6,037 bases of DNA from an uncultured Blautia sp. (GTDB taxonomy: Bacteria; Bacillota; Clostridia; Lachnospirales; Lachnospiraceae): positions 1-6,037 of the forward strand of contig CAMBYR010000140.1 in NCBI GenBank assembly GCA_945872375.1. The letters run 5' to 3'. Shown here piece by piece: positions 3,993 through 6,037 of this stretch. Position 1 is the first letter of the stretch. Each line of letters starts with the position of its first letter. The notes beneath the pieces were generated by a model that was not told the DNA's origin, searched no databases, and was given only the letters and a program-made list of their open reading frames with translations. The position numbers and the translations under genes are program-made.

Positions 3993-6037
3993 CTTTATTT
4001 CTGAAATCAAAATCATGCAGGAATCATAATTACACTGCGGGTTTGGAAGTACCAGCCCTCCGTTCATCAGTGCAGCACCTGTGTAACGAGTTCCTTCTAT
4101 ATTATAAATGGCATCTGCCTTCAATCCCTTTAAGCGAACGCGATATGCTTTCGGATTAGCATGAAGATCTGTATAAACCACGCCAAGGCATGCTGTTTCC
4201 TGATTTTTAGAAACATAGCTCCATGCCGTAAAATCACGGTTTTCAAAAGGAGACGTAATTCGATAATAGCGCCCCTGCTGGAACAGCTCGTAATGATCCC
4301 CGTAAAAACGGATCTGCTCTTTTGCCTCTGCCTTTTCCTCTTCCGTCATTTTGCTCAGATCCAGCTCATAACCGAATGCACCCTGCATCGCACAGACACC
4401 TCTTGTTTTAAAAGGCACCACCCGTCCGTTCTGATGGTTGGGGCATACGGATACATGCGCAGCAACGGCTGACATCGGATAACCAAAAGAGGTTCCGTAA
4501 TGAATTCGAAGACGCTCAATCGCATCCGAGTTATCACTGCACCAGATCTGAGGCGCATAGTAGAGCATTCCGGCATCAAATCTTCCGCCGCCGCCATTGC
4601 AGCCTTCCAGAAGAAGATCCGGCTTTTGCGCCAGCAGATACTCCTGCAGCTCGTACAGGGCCAGAATATAGGCATGGCGTACAGCACCCTGACTGCGCTT
4701 TGGATCTGCCGAACTGTAAACATTGTCAATGCTTCGGTTAATATCCCATTTGATATAGGCAATGTCTGCCGAATCAAGAAGATTTTTCAGACATCCCTTG
4801 AGATAATCCAGTACCTCTTTATTGGAGAGATCCAGGCAAAGCTGGTCACGGCTTCTGGTCGGCTCTCTTCCCGGCAGCTTCATCGCCCATTCCGGATGCC
4901 GGCGGTAAAGATCACTGTCCTCGGAGATCATTTCCGGTTCCACCCAAATACCGAATTTCAATCCCTTACGGTTAATCTCTTCGCCAAGCTCCCTCAGCGT
5001 ACAGCCGAGCTTTTCTTCATTCACATACCAGTCGCCAAGTGCGCGGAAATCATCCTTACGGTCGCCGAACCATCCATCATCCAGAACCAGCATATCCAGT
5101 CCAAGCTTCACTGCTTCATCAGCAATCTCCAGAAGCTTTTTGCCGGTAAAGTCAAAATAAGTAGCTTCCCAGTTATTTACCAGGATCGGCCGTTTCCGGT
5201 TCTTCCACGGACTCCGGATCAGATGCGCCTGAAAAGCCTTTGCAACATTGTCGGAAAGTCCGGAAAGTCCCTGATCAGAAAAAGAAAGTACCATTTCCGG
5301 AGCAGCCAGACTCTCTCCTGCTTTCAGCTCCCACAGGAATTCCTCGTCCGAAAGACCACCCGTCATTCGAACACTGTCAAACTGATCTTTTTCGATCTGC
5401 ATGCGGAAGCTTCCGCTGTACAGAAGAGAAAAGCCATAGCACTCTCCGTAATCTTCAGAAGCATTTTTCTCACAGAGAATCACAAATGGATTGTGATGAT
5501 GGCTGGAATGTCCCCGGTTGCTGGAAATTTCCGTAATGCCGTGATGTACAGGCACGCGTTCAAACTGGCGTTCTCCCGTATGCTTTCCATAAAAATGGAT
5601 CAGATCCAGATCTCCTTCCAGGAAATCCAGAGACATGCTCATCACCCGCTTAAGCTCTGTCTCTTTCTCTCCCCGGTTCTCCACGATCGCAGCACGGGTA
5701 ATAATATCCAGTTCCTCATAAACTCCGTACAAAAGCTTCACATAAATCTCGTCATACATGTCTTTCAGCGTGATCACCAGTGTTTCTGCCTGATCTCCCT
5801 TTTCGTCAAACAAGGCGGGAAGCCCCGGCAGTCCGTATTTTCCGGATGTGATCTCATGGGATACATAGCGCAGATCCAGCGCAGGCATCTGTCCTTTTAC
5901 GCCTGCCTTCAGAGCCGTCACACGGTAATCTCCGTTTCCATGTACCGGATATTCCAGAGGATAGTAGTCCATGGAATACGTTCTTCCATCTTTCACATCA
6001 CCCGGCTGACCGGAAAATCCGTGATCAGCCGGAACGA
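3990..6037 (-). CDS. GH36 alpha-galactosidase (5' end cut by window edge)
   Basis: It removes terminal alpha-1,6-galactose from melibiose, raffinose and stachyose. The frame stays open upstream of the GTG at 5996 through 13 further codons to the edge (reading VPADHGFSGQPGD), and the N-terminal EYPVHGNGDYR is a conserved internal GH36 segment, so 5996 is not the start. By comparison with family lengths of about 720-740, some 40-60 residues are missing. Visible are the N-terminal beta-domain, then a TIM barrel (numbering from the GTG): NNWEATYFDF 274-283, LDDGWFGDR 305-313, WVEPEMI 351-357, nucleophile Asp418 in YIKWDIN, EGCNGGGGRFD 464-474, and acid/base Asp488 in WCSDNSDAIERL. The C-terminal beta-domain ends at 668. 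No signal peptide can be judged. No sucrose-kinase domain follows, so it is not the AgaSK fusion known from Ruminococcus gnavus. It precedes the GH32 gene in the same transcript. Confidence 0.95.
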   Translation of the reverse strand, partial: VPADHGFSGQPGDVKDGRTYSMDYYPLEYPVHGNGDYRVTALKAGVKGQMPALDLRYVSHEITSGKYGLPGLPALFDEKGDQAETLVITLKDMYDEIYVKLLYGVYEELDIITRAAIVENRGEKETELKRVMSMSLDFLEGDLDLIHFYGKHTGERQFERVPVHHGITEISSNRGHSSHHHNPFVILCEKNASEDYGECYGFSLLYSGSFRMQIEKDQFDSVRMTGGLSDEEFLWELKAGESLAAPEMVLSFSDQGLSGLSDNVAKAFQAHLIRSPWKNRKRPILVNNWEATYFDFTGKKLLEIADEAVKLGLDMLVLDDGWFGDRKDDFRALGDWYVNEEKLGCTLRELGEEINRKGLKFGIWVEPEMISEDSDLYRRHPEWAMKLPGREPTRSRDQLCLDLSNKEVLDYLKGCLKNLLDSADIAYIKWDINRSIDNVYSSADPKRSQGAVRHAYILALYELQEYLLAQKPDLLLEGCNGGGGRFDAGMLYYAPQIWCSDNSDAIERLRIHYGTSFGYPMSAVAAHVSVCPNHQNGRVVPFKTRGVCAMQGAFGYELDLSKMTEEEKAEAKEQIRFYGDHYELFQQGRYYRITSPFENRDFTAWSYVSKNQETACLGVVYTDLHANPKAYRVRLKGLKADAIYNIEGTRYTGAALMNGGLVLPNPQCNYDSCMILISEIK

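Noticed and set aside
5994..5996. GTG at 5996 as the alpha-galactosidase start
   Set aside because: The frame remains open to the window edge, and the residues just after the GTG already belong to the conserved interior of the GH36 N-terminal domain.

Overview
The window looks like chromosomal DNA from a low-to-mid GC Firmicute, most likely a gut Lachnospiraceae such as a Blautia or Ruminococcus relative. This rests on GGAGG-type ribosome binding sites, sigma-A promoters, a tRNA gene without an encoded CCA, and the protein types. The genus is an inference. All four protein genes are on the minus strand. A single tRNA gene is on the plus strand.

Positions 1-2006 hold the two carbamoyl-phosphate synthetase genes, carA (complete) and carB (first 310 codons; the rest lies beyond the left edge). 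They overlap by one base (TAATG), so they form one translationally coupled operon. A strong extended -10 promoter sits at 2063-2091 and leaves a leader of only about 50 nt, with no PyrR-type attenuator visible. Their product, carbamoyl phosphate, feeds pyrimidine and arginine synthesis.

Positions 2007-2481 are the only sizeable region without a protein gene. From left to right they hold the carA leader and promoter, an A/T-tract-rich spacer with a small imperfect dyad, a divergent tRNA promoter, a hairpin in the tRNA leader, tRNA-Leu(CAG), a U-tract, a terminator that folds better on the minus strand, and a perfect 10-bp stem-loop.

Positions 2482-6037 hold the end of a catabolic operon: a GH36 alpha-galactosidase (5' end cut by the right edge) followed by a GH32 sucrose or sucrose-6-phosphate hydrolase. 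Together they can split raffinose-family oligosaccharides into galactose, glucose (or glucose-6-P) and fructose. The Shine-Dalgarno of the second gene is built over the stop codon of the first. Transporter and regulator genes, if present, lie beyond the right edge.

I found no undescribed system. The coding content is ordinary. The points most worth a second look are non-coding: a 9-bp inverted repeat linking the carA -10 box to its start codon, the strand asymmetry of the shared terminator, and the hairpin at the 5' end of the tRNA precursor.
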